A DNA stretch of 64,000 nt from Massilia sp. BJB1822 (lineage in GTDB: Bacteria; Pseudomonadota; Gammaproteobacteria; Burkholderiales; Burkholderiaceae_D). The number at the start of each line of letters is the position of its first letter. Position 1 is the stretch's first letter. Below, one piece after another: positions 26,996 to 36,800 of the stretch. The notes under the pieces were generated by a model. The model worked only from the letters and a program-made list of their open reading frames with translations. It was not told the DNA's origin and searched no databases. Location: the NCBI RefSeq assembly GCF_013369485.1, contig NZ_JABWEB010000016.1:43686-107685 (forward strand), written 5' to 3'. The position numbers were made by a program, and so were the translations under genes.

Positions 26996-27202
26996 ATGAG
27001 CATCGAAGTACACGCCATTACCAAGCGCTACCGCTACAACGGCGTCACGCTGCCCGCCCCACCCGGCCTATCCGATCTGGAAGTGCGCGACCTGCACAGC
27101 GCGCTCTACCCGGAACTGATCAGCGCGGACATCGTCGCCGGGGAAGTGGCTGGCGGCATCCAGGAAATCACCTTCCACCGCGCTGTCGGCACCAAGGGCT
27201 GA
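26996..27202 (+). CDS. PRTRC system protein C, ubiquitin-like fold (Prok_Ub)
   Basis: 68 residues with AAGGAG ahead of the start. Strand pattern of a beta-grasp protein: RYRYNGVTLPAPPGLSDLEV, LHSALYPEL, then AGEVAGGIQEITFHRAVG. The protein ends GTKG, with a terminal glycine as required for adenylation and transfer in ubiquitin-like modifiers. Corresponds to the Prok_Ub family reported with bacterial E1/E2/JAB genes. With the E1-like ThiF and E2-like B it makes a likely conjugation pathway; the target (protein, or sulfur carrier role) is unknown. Very small but strongly supported by context. Confidence 0.85.
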   Translation: MSIEVHAITKRYRYNGVTLPAPPGLSDLEVRDLHSALYPELISADIVAGEVAGGIQEITFHRAVGTKG

Positions 27203-27203
27203 C

Positions 27204-27419
27204 GTGAAGTTCGCCGAATTGCAGCGGCACGCCGCCGCACTGGCCTCCGGAGACATCGGTGCCAGCGCGGCGGCCATCGACCGCGCCTTGAACAAGAAGG
27301 AGATGTTGCGATGCGCCCAAGCATGGAGCAGATTCACTACCGCGTGCCTGCAGACGGAGCGCGGCGAGCGGGGCAAGCGCCATCTGGCGGCATCCTGGCA
27401 CCTGCCGCCGGTCGCGTAG
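27204..27419 (+). CDS. Small overlapping reading frame between PRTRC C and F
   Basis: 71 codons from a GTG one base after the stop of gene C, reading MKFAELQRHAAALASGDIGA and then a helical ALNKKEMLRCAQAWSRF. The first 36 codons lie in the otherwise empty 108 bases between C and F; the rest overlaps F out of frame. Composition in the non-overlapping part is protein-like (amphipathic helix). It may be a genuine small subunit, or the start of an older, longer one. No binding site beyond the preceding gene, so coupling would be required. Confidence 0.35.
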   Translation: MKFAELQRHAAALASGDIGASAAAIDRALNKKEMLRCAQAWSRFTTACLQTERGERGKRHLAASWHLPPVA

Positions 27420-28426
27420 AGGGCATTCTTTCCCTGCCTGCCTTCGCGCGGGATATCCCGACACGCATCGTTCCCGCATCGGGCCAGCAACTGGCCGCCC
27501 ACGTGGCGCAATTTCTCATCGATGCCGGCGCCGTCAGCGCACGGACCTGGCCGGCGGGTTGCGACGATATGCTGGAGGGGTGCAGCATCGCGCTCAATAC
27601 CTGGTTGGCCAAGCATGTGGGCCAACTGCACTGCTTCTCGCCGCGCTTTGTGCTGGAGCCGGTGGCCCGGGAGGACATGCCGGAAAGCCTTCACGCCGAG
27701 CGTGGCGGCGGCGCGCAGGACAGCGTCGGCATCCAGATAGTCTGGACCGAGAGTGCCGTCTGCCACTGGAGCGTGGGAGCGGGCCTGGACTATCTGGAGG
27801 AAGCCGCTCCTAGATTAGGGGCCACGGTGCTGGAGGTCATGGAACGCAAAGGCTGGCATGCCTATCCGCTCTTTACGCCACGCCTGGCGCTGGACGAGGC
27901 GTCCTATCTGTACTGGTGCGGCGAGGACGACGAAACGATCATGCTGGAGGAATGCGGCAACGACCTGGACGCGCGCGAGGCGATGCGGCGCGATATGGTG
28001 ACACGGGCCGATATCGATGCGGCTTTCCCCGCCTGGGCGCTGTTGGCGCGCGCGGACTGCCGGCCCCCGCGCCAGCTCGCCACGCTGGCCGCCCAGCACA
28101 CCTGCCCCTATGTCCGGCATGCCGCAGCACTCGCACGCGACTTGCTGGCCACGGCCACCAGTGCACTCTACAGCGCCGACTCCGAAGTGCCGTTCACCGG
28201 GTTCGGCGCGGTGCTGTGCTGGCGCGAGAACGATCTGGCCGTGCGCATCTCGGACGACTATGCCCAACTGGCATGGCAGGACGCGTACTGCGACCTGATC
28301 GGCCGCGTGGTGTTCGCCCTGGACGCGCCGCACGCCCTGCGGCGCTGGCTGCGCGACATGCAAAGCCAGTTGCGCGCCATCGGCCTGCTCGACCGCTTGC
28401 TGTGGCACCTGACGGCGCGAGAATAA
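27311..28426 (+). CDS. PRTRC system protein F
   Basis: 371 residues, ATG preceded by AAGGAG. Matches PRTRC protein F by recognition: early PAFARDIPTRIVPASGQQLA, a central VGIQIVWTE and LDEASYLYWCGEDDET, and a C-terminal helical part (WLRDMQSQLRAIGLLDRLLW). No catalytic motif recognised. It sits between C and B in the standard PRTRC order, 21 bases ahead of B, so it is co-transcribed. It could be a scaffold or a substrate-recognition component of the ubiquitin-like pathway (inference only). Confidence 0.8.
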   Translation: MRPSMEQIHYRVPADGARRAGQAPSGGILAPAAGRVEGILSLPAFARDIPTRIVPASGQQLAAHVAQFLIDAGAVSARTWPAGCDDMLEGCSIALNTWLAKHVGQLHCFSPRFVLEPVAREDMPESLHAERGGGAQDSVGIQIVWTESAVCHWSVGAGLDYLEEAAPRLGATVLEVMERKGWHAYPLFTPRLALDEASYLYWCGEDDETIMLEECGNDLDAREAMRRDMVTRADIDAAFPAWALLARADCRPPRQLATLAAQHTCPYVRHAAALARDLLATATSALYSADSEVPFTGFGAVLCWRENDLAVRISDDYAQLAWQDAYCDLIGRVVFALDAPHALRRWLRDMQSQLRAIGLLDRLLWHLTARE

Positions 28427-28447
28427 CAGTTCCTATAGGAGATTTTC

Positions 28448-29212
28448 ATGCACAGCGCCCAATGCCATCTCCGTCTTGGCGACACCGGTAGCCTGCAGCT
28501 GTCCGATGCCGTGCTCATCTACCGTACCGGCGGCCCGCATCCCGGCCGCACCTATGCCAGCGTTCACCGGATCGACACCACAAGCGGCCGCCCGGTGCTG
28601 CTCGCCGGGAAGCCGATGACGCCACGCAGCGCACTCAGCCTGGCCCAAGAGCTGACGCGGCAGGTTGGGCATGCCGGTTTTCTGCCGGGCAGCGTGCTGT
28701 ACGCCGATGGCGATGCCCTCATCTGGTGGTGCCCGCCCCAGCGCCGGCATATCGCCTTTCGCAGCGGCGATCCGTTAATCGGTGAACGGGGCGCCGAGGT
28801 GCCCCACCCGGCGCTGGTCTTTTTCGCGTCCGGCAGTCAGTGGCGGGTCTGGGCGCTCAAGGGTTCCCACCGCCCCACGCCGGACAGCCCGCTGTACCGG
28901 GCGCCTTACTTCAACGTCTACGAGGATGGTGGCATCTGCCGGGGCAATGTCATCCTGCCCAGCGGCCCCGTGGCGGACCAGCTCGCCGCCTGGGAAACGG
29001 CCTTTTTCTCCTCGTTATTCACCCACCCCAATGTCCGTCAGGGTCTGCTGCGCTTTCCGGGCGGCGCCCATGCCTTCTGGCGCGCCCAGCTCGACCAGCG
29101 CTTCCAGCGCTTTCCGCAGCGGGTACTGGTGCCGCTGAACATGACACTGAACGCGCTGGCGGCGCGCCACCTGCACGGCGCGCGCGACGACGTTCACCAA
29201 CGCGGTGCTTGA
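28448..29212 (+). CDS. PRTRC system protein B, E2-like (ubiquitin-conjugating fold)
   Basis: 254 residues; AGGAG precedes the ATG. Recognised as PRTRC protein B, related to the Prok-E2 group. The diagnostic stretch is PHPALVFFASG (strand) followed by APYFNVYEDGGICRGNVIL: this parallels the eukaryotic E2 block HPNxY..G..CL, with Cys 164 at the catalytic position and FN in place of the HPN Asn-containing turn. It would accept the ubiquitin-like C protein from the ThiF E1 and pass it to a target. Two bases separate it from ThiF, implying coupled translation. Activity has to be inferred; the family is little studied. Confidence 0.8.
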   Translation: MHSAQCHLRLGDTGSLQLSDAVLIYRTGGPHPGRTYASVHRIDTTSGRPVLLAGKPMTPRSALSLAQELTRQVGHAGFLPGSVLYADGDALIWWCPPQRRHIAFRSGDPLIGERGAEVPHPALVFFASGSQWRVWALKGSHRPTPDSPLYRAPYFNVYEDGGICRGNVILPSGPVADQLAAWETAFFSSLFTHPNVRQGLLRFPGGAHAFWRAQLDQRFQRFPQRVLVPLNMTLNALAARHLHGARDDVHQRGA

Positions 29213-29214
29213 CC

Positions 29215-29991
29215 ATGGCAAATGCCAGCCATCGGATTGATCCGGTACTCTTGACGCGGCGCGTCACCGTCCACCTGGCGGGCGTGGGCGGCAATGGCGC
29301 GCAAATGGCGGCCTGCCTGGCCCGGCTCGATATCGCCATGCGCGCGCTCGGCCATCCGCATGGCCTGGCCGTGACGGCCTTTGACCCGGATACGGTGAGC
29401 GAGGCGAATGTGGGCAGGCAGCTGTACAGCCCGGCCGACGTCGGGCAGTGCAAAGCGGTGGTGACGATGACGCGGCTGAATCACTTTTACGGCCTGGACT
29501 GGGAGGCGGCCCCCAGCACCATCGAAGCGTACTGGCAGAACAAGGGCCAGCACACCCGGGCCATGGCCGACATCCTGATCGGCTGCGTCGATAGCCGGGC
29601 GGCGCGGCGTGCAATCCACATGTTCCTGTTTTCGGGGGAACGCTACCGCTACTGGCTCGATCTCGGCAACCGCGAAGCCGACGCACAGGTGGTCCTGGGG
29701 CAGCCGCCGAGCCAATCGTCCGGGCGGGCGCAGGCTGGCCCGCGCCTGCCCTGCGTCACCGAACGCTATCCCGAATTACTCGATGCCTCCATGGCCGAGG
29801 ACAACACACCATCGTGTTCCGTACGCGTCGCGCTGGCCAGCCAGGGACTCTTCATCAACGACATCGCCGTGCGTTTCGGCGCCCAGCTACTCTACGAGCT
29901 GTTCTCCACAGGCGGTCTTACAGACCATGGCGTGATCTGCAATCTGGCAAGCAAGCGTAGCGCGCCTATCCAGGCCAATGAACGGTCATGA
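29215..29991 (+). CDS. PRTRC system ThiF-family protein (E1-like activating enzyme)
   Basis: 258 residues, starting three bases after the B stop. Nucleotide-binding loop GVGGNG (23-28), then TAFDPDTVSEANVGRQLY with the Asp pair and Arg 68 of the E1/ThiF adenylation site. LIGCVDSRAARRAI is the usual strand and helix after it. A candidate catalytic Cys is Cys 201 in EDNTPSCSVRVALASQG. It would adenylate the C-terminal Gly of protein C and form a thioester. Closest relatives by layout are the ThiF proteins of PRTRC cassettes. It is the last gene of the run; PRTRC A and ParB, expected in the cassette, do not follow. Confidence 0.85.
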   Translation: MANASHRIDPVLLTRRVTVHLAGVGGNGAQMAACLARLDIAMRALGHPHGLAVTAFDPDTVSEANVGRQLYSPADVGQCKAVVTMTRLNHFYGLDWEAAPSTIEAYWQNKGQHTRAMADILIGCVDSRAARRAIHMFLFSGERYRYWLDLGNREADAQVVLGQPPSQSSGRAQAGPRLPCVTERYPELLDASMAEDNTPSCSVRVALASQGLFINDIAVRFGAQLLYELFSTGGLTDHGVICNLASKRSAPIQANERS

Positions 29992-30276
29992 AGCAGGCAT
30001 GCCGCTAACGGCATACATCTCAACGCATCCACACAGACAGTCAAGCCTTCTCCCATGCAAGGGTGCAGTACAAGCGAATGTTCAACTTAAACCACACTTC
30101 TCCCGTTTCAATCTGAAAGAACGCAACTGCCGTCCGGCCTGAGGCGCAGCGGCGGCGGAAATATCAAGCTCTTTAATTCGCACTCGTATGCTCCGCCCAC
30201 CGCCATCCATCATATGATCATTCACCGTCGTTACAGGACGTCCTTTCAACCGCACCATCTAGAAGGAGAATCGGTC

Positions 30277-30579
30277 ATGTCTACGCAAACTACGCTGTGG
30301 GGCAGCATCAACGCAAACGGTACGATCCAGTCCGGCTCAGGTGGCTTTAGCGCTAGAAGAGAAAGCACCGGTACTTATACCATTCTGTTCCAACCCGTTT
30401 TCACGACTAATCCGGCAGTTGTCGGGTCGCAGTGGGGATATGGCGCCGGCCAAAGCACACTCGACAATGTTATCTTCCCATCTTTGTCCGCCAGCAGCGT
30501 CACTGTCCAAACGGGCGATTCCAAGGGCACCAGCACGGATCGCAATTTCAGCTTTATAGCCACCGGCAACATCGGCTAA
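30277..30579 (+). CDS. Small beta-rich protein, H-type-lectin/tail-fibre-like
   Basis: 100 residues, ATG preceded by AAGGAGAA. Gly/Ser/Thr-rich with regular strands: GTYTILFQPVFTTNPAVVGS, then SSVTVQTGD and NFSFIATGN. This pattern (a strand, xFxxPP-type turn, then Val-rich strands and a final FxF.A.G) recalls H-type lectin domains and small C-terminal domains of phage tail fibres and bacterial collagen-like proteins. No signal peptide, no catalytic residues. It stands alone after the PRTRC run. Function not known; resemblance is structural guesswork. Confidence 0.6.
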   Translation: MSTQTTLWGSINANGTIQSGSGGFSARRESTGTYTILFQPVFTTNPAVVGSQWGYGAGQSTLDNVIFPSLSASSVTVQTGDSKGTSTDRNFSFIATGNIG

Positions 30580-30908
30580 GCCAGTCGTGCTTTTCCGACC
30601 GATTATTTCCCCGCCCTACAAGGACGGGGATTTCCAAGCGCCCTGATCTGCGGGCCGCATTGACAGAGCCTTGCCCAATCGGGCCGCGATAGCCCTACCC
30701 AATCCAAGGTAAAGTTGGCCGACCACGCACGCCTTCCCAAGCTGACACGCGCAATTGGTCGTACAGCCGATCAATCATGCCGTTCTTCGATGAGACGTGC
30801 ACAGTACAAAACACCTACTTCAAGCTATCTGAAGCGCCACGACTTTCCGGGCAAACCGAGGCGGCCTCGACACGTTCTTCGGCGCCAGCGTGCTCCCAGG
30901 GATGGAAG
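30580..30908. other. Intergenic region with IS605-type hairpin
   Basis: About 330 bases without a gene. At 30609-30629, CCCCGCCCT and AGGACGGGG form a 9-bp stem (one mismatch, loop ACA). This is the sort of hairpin found at the right ends of IS200/IS605 elements, so it may be the remnant of one. Nothing else supports a complete element. Confidence 0.35.
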
Positions 30909-31280
30909 CTACGATTTGCCGCGCAATATGCCCAGCAGGTAGCCCCGCGCCTCGGTACGCCCCATTCCCTTTGCCTGCAAATGCGGCAGGAGCTTATTGA
31001 ACAGTACGCGACGGCGCCGCCCGGCGTCGGAAATATCGCGCCGATTCAAAAAAAGGCCCATCAGCGTCGAGCCGCACGGACAATTCCTGTATGCCTCAAC
31101 AATGGCGATATTATTGTCGTCGAAGCCTTCCTTCAATCCGGTCATGCTCTGGCGGATCGCCTGCGTCAGCGACATGAACTCCTCCGCCGTGGCGAAGGTC
31201 CGTCCACAGGCTCTGCAATGCTTGGGAAAGGCGGCTGCGGCCAGCGCGTGCAGGCCTTCGAAGAATTGTTGATGCTGCAT
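30909..31280 (-). CDS. Small protein with two-part zinc site, end of signalling operon
   Basis: 123 residues; AGGGA lies upstream of the ATG (a GTG one codon earlier is possible). CRACGRTFATAEEF near the N-terminus and CPCGS about 45 residues later make a four-Cys zinc site. The intervening helix (FMSLTQAIRQSMTGLKEGFD) and a basic C-terminal helical part (GRRRRVLFNKLLPHL) suggest a small regulatory domain. It follows the REC-PAS-GGDEF-EAL-REC gene by 35 bases in the same direction, so it is co-transcribed with that signalling gene set. Function unknown; I recognise no named family. Confidence 0.6.
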   Translation of the reverse strand: MQHQQFFEGLHALAAAAFPKHCRACGRTFATAEEFMSLTQAIRQSMTGLKEGFDDNNIAIVEAYRNCPCGSTLMGLFLNRRDISDAGRRRRVLFNKLLPHLQAKGMGRTEARGYLLGILRGKS

Positions 31281-31315
31281 CACGTATGTTCCCTATGCCA
31301 ATCGCGCAAACAGCG

Positions 31316-33865
31316 CTATACGGCGCCATCTATGGCGGCGGCATCGGACGCCTGCGCAGGCCCAGGTTCCGATCGTTGCGCGCCCGCTTCATAGCGGCGG
31401 AACGACTCCCGTATGTGTTCGCGTAGTATTTCGTCATTCCAGGGCTTGGTGATGAATTTGTACACGGCGCCCTCGTTGATGGCTTCGGTCACCGAATTCA
31501 GTTCGGTATAGCCAGAGAGCATGATGCGCACCGTTTCCGGATGCAGTCCTTTGACGCGGCGCAGCAGTTCTGTGCCCGCCATATCCCGCATGCGCGCGTC
31601 CGAGACGATCACGCCCACCGGGTGAATGGCCATCAATTCCAGCGCTTCCTGCGGCTTGGTGGTACTGAGTATCCGGTAACCGTCCCGGCGCAGCACCCGC
31701 TGCAACGCCGACAGGATATTGTCCTCGTCATCGACCAATAGTAAGACGCGCTGTTGCGGTTCGCCATGGCAGCTGTCGGACGGTAGGCGGGTGCCGGCCT
31801 GCAGCAACTCGCCTATCTCGCTTTGGGCCAGCGGACGGCTGAAGTAATAGCCCTGTATGGCATCGCAGCGGTTGGTGTTGAGGAAACCAAGCTGCCCTTC
31901 GGTCTCCACGCCTTCGGCGACAGTGGACATATTCAGGGATTTGGCCATGGCAATGATCGACTTGGTCAGCGAAGCGCCGTCCACGCTATCGGTCACATCG
32001 CGGATAAAGGATTGATCGATCTTGACCACATCGATGGGAAATTGCTTGAGATACGACAGGCTGGAATAGCCGGTGCCAAAGTCGTCCAGCGACAGCGTCA
32101 CGCCAATCTCCTTCAGCTGATTCAAATCGCGCACCACCAGTTCCTGGTTTTGCATCAGCAGACTCTCGGTCAGTTCCAGCTCCAGGCATTGGGCCGGCAC
32201 ACCGCTGTCGGCCAGCACCTCGCGCACCAGATCAGGCATGCTGATCTGCCGAAACTGGCGTACCGACACATTGACCGCCATCGTGAGGTGGGAAAATCCG
32301 CTGGCATGCCAGGCGCCAAGTTGCGCGCATGCGGTGCGCAGTACCCAGTCGCCGATTGGCACGATCAGGCCGGTTTCCTCGGCCAACGGGATGAAGCGGT
32401 CCGGCGGCACCTGGCCAATCCCCGGGCGACGCCAGCGCAAAAGCGCCTCCATGCCGTAGATTTTTCCGCTATTGAGATCGACCTTGGGCTGATAATGCAG
32501 TTCCAGTTCCCCCCGCGCCATGGCCTGGTGCAAGGCGTGCTCGATGTCAGCGCGCTCTTCCATCAGAGCGCCCATCTTGTGGTTGTAAAACTGATAGCAG
32601 TTGCGCCCCTTGTCCTTGGCGCTGTAAAGCGCGGCGTCAGCCGTCTTGAGCAAGATCTCGCCGCTGTCGCCGTCGGCCGGAAACTCGCTCACGCCGATAC
32701 TGGTGCTCATATGTAGTGTATGCTCGCCCAGCAAGAAGGGATCGACAAACATGGACAGCACTTTTTGTACAACATCTTCCGCCGTCTGGGTATCGGCCAG
32801 GTCGGTCAGCAAAATCACGAATTCATCGCCCCCCAAGCGGGCCACCGTGTCGCCCTCGCGCACGGCCATTTTGAGCCGGTCGGCGACAGCTTGCAACAGC
32901 GCATCGCCTATCGGGTGGCCATAGCTGTCGTTGACGAACTTGAAGCGGTCCAGATCCAGCACCAGGGTCGCAAGGTGCAAACCCGTACGCCGCGCGCGGG
33001 CGATGATCTGGCTGAGCCGGTCATTTAACAGGTTGCGGTTTGGCAGACCGGTCAGCGCATCATGATTGGCTAGGTACTCTATCCGCAGCTCCTGCTGCTT
33101 ACGCTCCGTGATGTCCTGCAAAGTGCCTCTTAACAGTACCAGGCGCCCCGCCTCATGTACCGCCTCGGCCTGATGAAAAACGTGGCGTTCGCTGCCATCG
33201 CCATGCCGCACCCGATGCTCCAGAGCGTAGCTGCCGGTGCCGGCATGCAGCCCCATGAAGGCGTCAAGTACCTGGGGCCGCTGGTCTTCCGGTACGCACA
33301 GCAGTAAGCGGTCGAAAGTGGCAGGCCCGGCCTCCGGCGTCTGGCCCAGGATTCGGGACAGTTGCGGCGACCAATAGCCCGTGCCGGTGCTGAGCCGGTA
33401 TTCCCAGTTGCCGAGGCGGGCCAGCGCTTGCGCGTGACCGAGACTATCGCGGATGCGGCTCAGTTCGGCCAGCGCGCTGCTGGAACGCAGCAGATAGCGC
33501 AACCGGTGCGCCAGCAGACGCCACTGCATGGGTTTGGCAATGAAGTCGCTGGCACCCGCTTCCAGCGCCTCCTTGATGGACGCGTCATCGTCATTACCGG
33601 TTAACACCACAATGGGTACATGCGCTCCCCCAGGCAGGCGGCGCAGCCTTTCGCAGCATTCAAAGCCGCTCATGCCGGGCATGGTCACATCAAGCAGGAT
33701 CAGATCAGGCGAGCCACGCTGAAAGAACTCGATGGCCTCCAGCCCGCCGTCTGCTTCCTCGATCCGGAAACCCTCCGGCTCCAGCGCTTCAGTCACCAGG
33801 ATACGGGTCATGACATCGTCATCGACCACCAGTACCAGAGGCTCTGGCGGGATTTGTGGGTTCAT
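31316..33865 (-). CDS. REC-PAS-GGDEF-EAL-REC cyclic-di-GMP regulator
   Basis: 849 residues. Receiver 1 (10-125, Asp 59 in DLILLDVTMPG), a PAS-type segment (140-258), GGDEF (265-425, motif GGDEF at 345-349 intact, so diguanylate cyclase activity is possible), EAL (445-690, EALLRW at 473-478 and DDFGTGYSSLSYLKQFPID, phosphodiesterase residues kept), and receiver 2 (706-830, Asp 756 in VIVSDARMRD, RpfG-like). A protein with both cyclase and phosphodiesterase motifs may be bifunctional or have one active side. Start overlaps the kinase stop by four bases, so it is coupled to that sensor and should be its phosphorylation target. Confidence 0.9.
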   Translation of the reverse strand: MNPQIPPEPLVLVVDDDVMTRILVTEALEPEGFRIEEADGGLEAIEFFQRGSPDLILLDVTMPGMSGFECCERLRRLPGGAHVPIVVLTGNDDDASIKEALEAGASDFIAKPMQWRLLAHRLRYLLRSSSALAELSRIRDSLGHAQALARLGNWEYRLSTGTGYWSPQLSRILGQTPEAGPATFDRLLLCVPEDQRPQVLDAFMGLHAGTGSYALEHRVRHGDGSERHVFHQAEAVHEAGRLVLLRGTLQDITERKQQELRIEYLANHDALTGLPNRNLLNDRLSQIIARARRTGLHLATLVLDLDRFKFVNDSYGHPIGDALLQAVADRLKMAVREGDTVARLGGDEFVILLTDLADTQTAEDVVQKVLSMFVDPFLLGEHTLHMSTSIGVSEFPADGDSGEILLKTADAALYSAKDKGRNCYQFYNHKMGALMEERADIEHALHQAMARGELELHYQPKVDLNSGKIYGMEALLRWRRPGIGQVPPDRFIPLAEETGLIVPIGDWVLRTACAQLGAWHASGFSHLTMAVNVSVRQFRQISMPDLVREVLADSGVPAQCLELELTESLLMQNQELVVRDLNQLKEIGVTLSLDDFGTGYSSLSYLKQFPIDVVKIDQSFIRDVTDSVDGASLTKSIIAMAKSLNMSTVAEGVETEGQLGFLNTNRCDAIQGYYFSRPLAQSEIGELLQAGTRLPSDSCHGEPQQRVLLLVDDEDNILSALQRVLRRDGYRILSTTKPQEALELMAIHPVGVIVSDARMRDMAGTELLRRVKGLHPETVRIMLSGYTELNSVTEAINEGAVYKFITKPWNDEILREHIRESFRRYEAGAQRSEPGPAQASDAAAIDGAV

Positions 33866-36800
33866 ACGGTTTCCTTTTCAATGGCCAGCGCAGCCAGGAC
33901 GCGATCGAGTTCGCCCTGGATGCCATGGATATGGGCCAGTGCGCTGTCCACATCGTTGCCGCGCGCGCATTGTTCAATTTCCCGGCAGGTACCCGACAGA
34001 CGCAACGCCCCGACGTTGGCGCAGCTCGATTTGAGGGTGTGCGCCGCCAGCCGCAAGGCCTGCGCATCACTAGCCTGGGCGGCGACCTGCAACTCATCCA
34101 ACAGACGCGGGGCATCAAGGTAAAACAGATCGATGATGCGGCCCAGCACATCAGGGCGGCCTGGGCGCCGCATCGCACGCAGGTTTTGCAACGCGGCCGG
34201 ATCGAGCGCGGCCGGCTCTCCCGCCTCGGCCAGGAGCGTGATTTCTGGCGATGCCTCTACAGCCCGTATTGGTGCTGTTGCGTGCGGCGGGCCTGCCGGC
34301 TCGGCTCCTTCGGACAAACGCAGCGGAGCCGCAGGTGGCGCCAGGCTCCAGCGCGACAGCACTTCCAGCAGCATCTGGCGGGTGTACGGCTTGACGATGT
34401 AGTCGTCCATGCCTGCGTCCAGGCAATGCTCGCGGTCGCCGAGAATGGCGTTGGCGGTCAGGGCAATGACTGGCGTGCGACGACGGCCGCACTCCACTTC
34501 CAACTGCCGTAGCCGGCTGGTGGCTTCGAATCCGTCCATTTCCGGCATCTGGCAATCCATCAGGATCACCTCAAACTCCCGCTGCTGCCAGGCCGCCAGC
34601 GCGCGTCGTCCATTGTCGGCCAGCGTGATTTCGTAACCGGTATCCTCCAGCATGGCCAGGGCGATTTCCTGGTTGATCGCGTTGTCCTCGACCAAGAGCA
34701 TGTGCGCCCCTACCGGAGCAAGGCGATCCGGCGCCGGAACCGGTGCGCCTGACAACGCCGGGCGCACCGGCGCGCCTACGCCACTGATGGCTTCGACGCA
34801 GCCAAGCAGCTCTCCCATGCGCACCGGCTTGGTCAAACAGTAGTCCACGCCCAGCGCCAACACCTGGCGCAAGCCGGCCGAGGCATCGAGCGAACTGAGC
34901 ATGATGATGCGCAGCGCCGCCATGCTGGCATCGGCCTTGATCAGGCGTACCAGTTCGATGCCATCGATCCCCGGCATGCGCATGTCGACGATGGCCAGAT
35001 CGAACGGGCGGCCATTGCTTTGCGCCCGCTGCAGCAGCGCCAGCGCCCCGGCACCATCTGCCGCACTGGCCGCAGCCATCTGCCACTCGATGGCATACTG
35101 CAGCAAGATGTTCCGGTTCGTCTCGTTGTCGTCAACAATCAGGACGTTCAAGCCACCGAACGATGCGCGTGCGATGGGCGCCGCCGGCACGCCAGCTTGC
35201 GCCACCGTTTCGAACGCAACGGTCACCGCAAAGCGCGACCCCAGCCCTAGTCCAGAGGTCAGCACAATGGCGCCCCCCATCATCTCCGCCAACTGCTTGA
35301 TGATGGCCAGCCCCAGCCCTGTACCGCCATATTTGCGCGAAGTGGTACTGTCGGCCTGGCGGAACGGCTCGAACACCGCCGCCGCGGCCTCCGGCGTCAT
35401 GCCGATACCGGTGTCGGCCACTTGCAGGCAAATCCGGCCGGGACCGACGCGAGTCACTTCCACGGATATCTCTCCCCGCTCGGTGAACTTGGTGGCGTTG
35501 TTGAGCAAATTGGTCAGAATCTGGCGCAGACGCACGGGATCGCCCAGCACATGCTGAGGCACATCATCGGCAACCCGGCAGGTGAACTCGATCGCCTTGC
35601 GCTGGATGCCGTCGGCAAACAAGGCCACCACATCGTCGATGACCTGGCGCAGGTCGAATGGAATCTGCTCGAGCACCAGTTTGCCCGCTTCGATTTTGGA
35701 GAAATCCAGAATATCGTCGATGATGCTCAACAAACTTTCGCCCGAACGATGCACGGTCTGGACAAAGCGTTGCTGCTTGGGACTCAATTCAGTACGCTGC
35801 AACAGCTCCGTCATGCCCAGCACGCCATTCATGGGAGTGCGGATTTCGTGGCTCATCTTGGCCAGGAACTCAGACTTGGCCCGATTGGCGGCATCGGCTT
35901 CAGCCTTGGCCTGCTTGAGCGCGATGTCGCGCTGCTCGACCTCGGCCAGCATGCCGTTAAAGCCATTGATCAGCACGCCCAGTTCATCGTTGCCATGCTG
36001 CTGCACGCGCACCGATAGGTCCAGGCCACTGCGGATGTGGTCAATGGCACCAGACAGGCGTGCCAGTGGCCTGGCAATGGAGAGACTGATCATCCCCGCG
36101 ATCGCCACGCAGGCGAGCAGCAGGGCCAGCGCGATCCCCAGAATCAGCACAAACGCATTGCGCACCCGTTCCAGCACCTGGGCCACCACACGGTTCTGTT
36201 GCTCACTGATGCGCGCCACCTGCTGCTCTGTATAGGCCACCTGCTGCCGCTCAAAAGCACGCACATGGTCGATGGCCTTGTTCAACGCGACCTGGCTCGC
36301 CAGCACGCTGGTCTTGGCGACGATGAGCTGCTCCACCGAGCGCCGCACCGTCTCCAGAAAAATATCAATCGCCCCCACTTCGGCCTGCAAGTCGCGCTGC
36401 CCAATGCTCTGCAGAAGTGCCTGCATGGCCGCCACGTCGTGATGAACGGCCCCGATCAGGCGCAGCATATCGGCCTGCAGTCCAGCGACCAGGCCGGCGG
36501 AGCTGCCAAGCATGACTTCACCGACATCAATGCTGATGGTATTGACGGCAAGATTGATTTCACCGCTGGCATCCTCGATGCGGGCCGCGATATCCCGGTA
36601 ACGGTTGGCCGCCGCCAACCTGTCGCGTCCCACCGCCAGCTGCAATTCGATCGGATCGCGCTCCTCCGCCAACCGCTGATGGGCGGCCGCCAGCGTGCCG
36701 GCGATCTGTCCTCTGAGCGAGCGGTACGCCACTTCCAGCTCGCCATTGGCAAACACATTGGCCCGCAGCACCAGTAATCCTGCCTGGGGATCCAGCAGCA

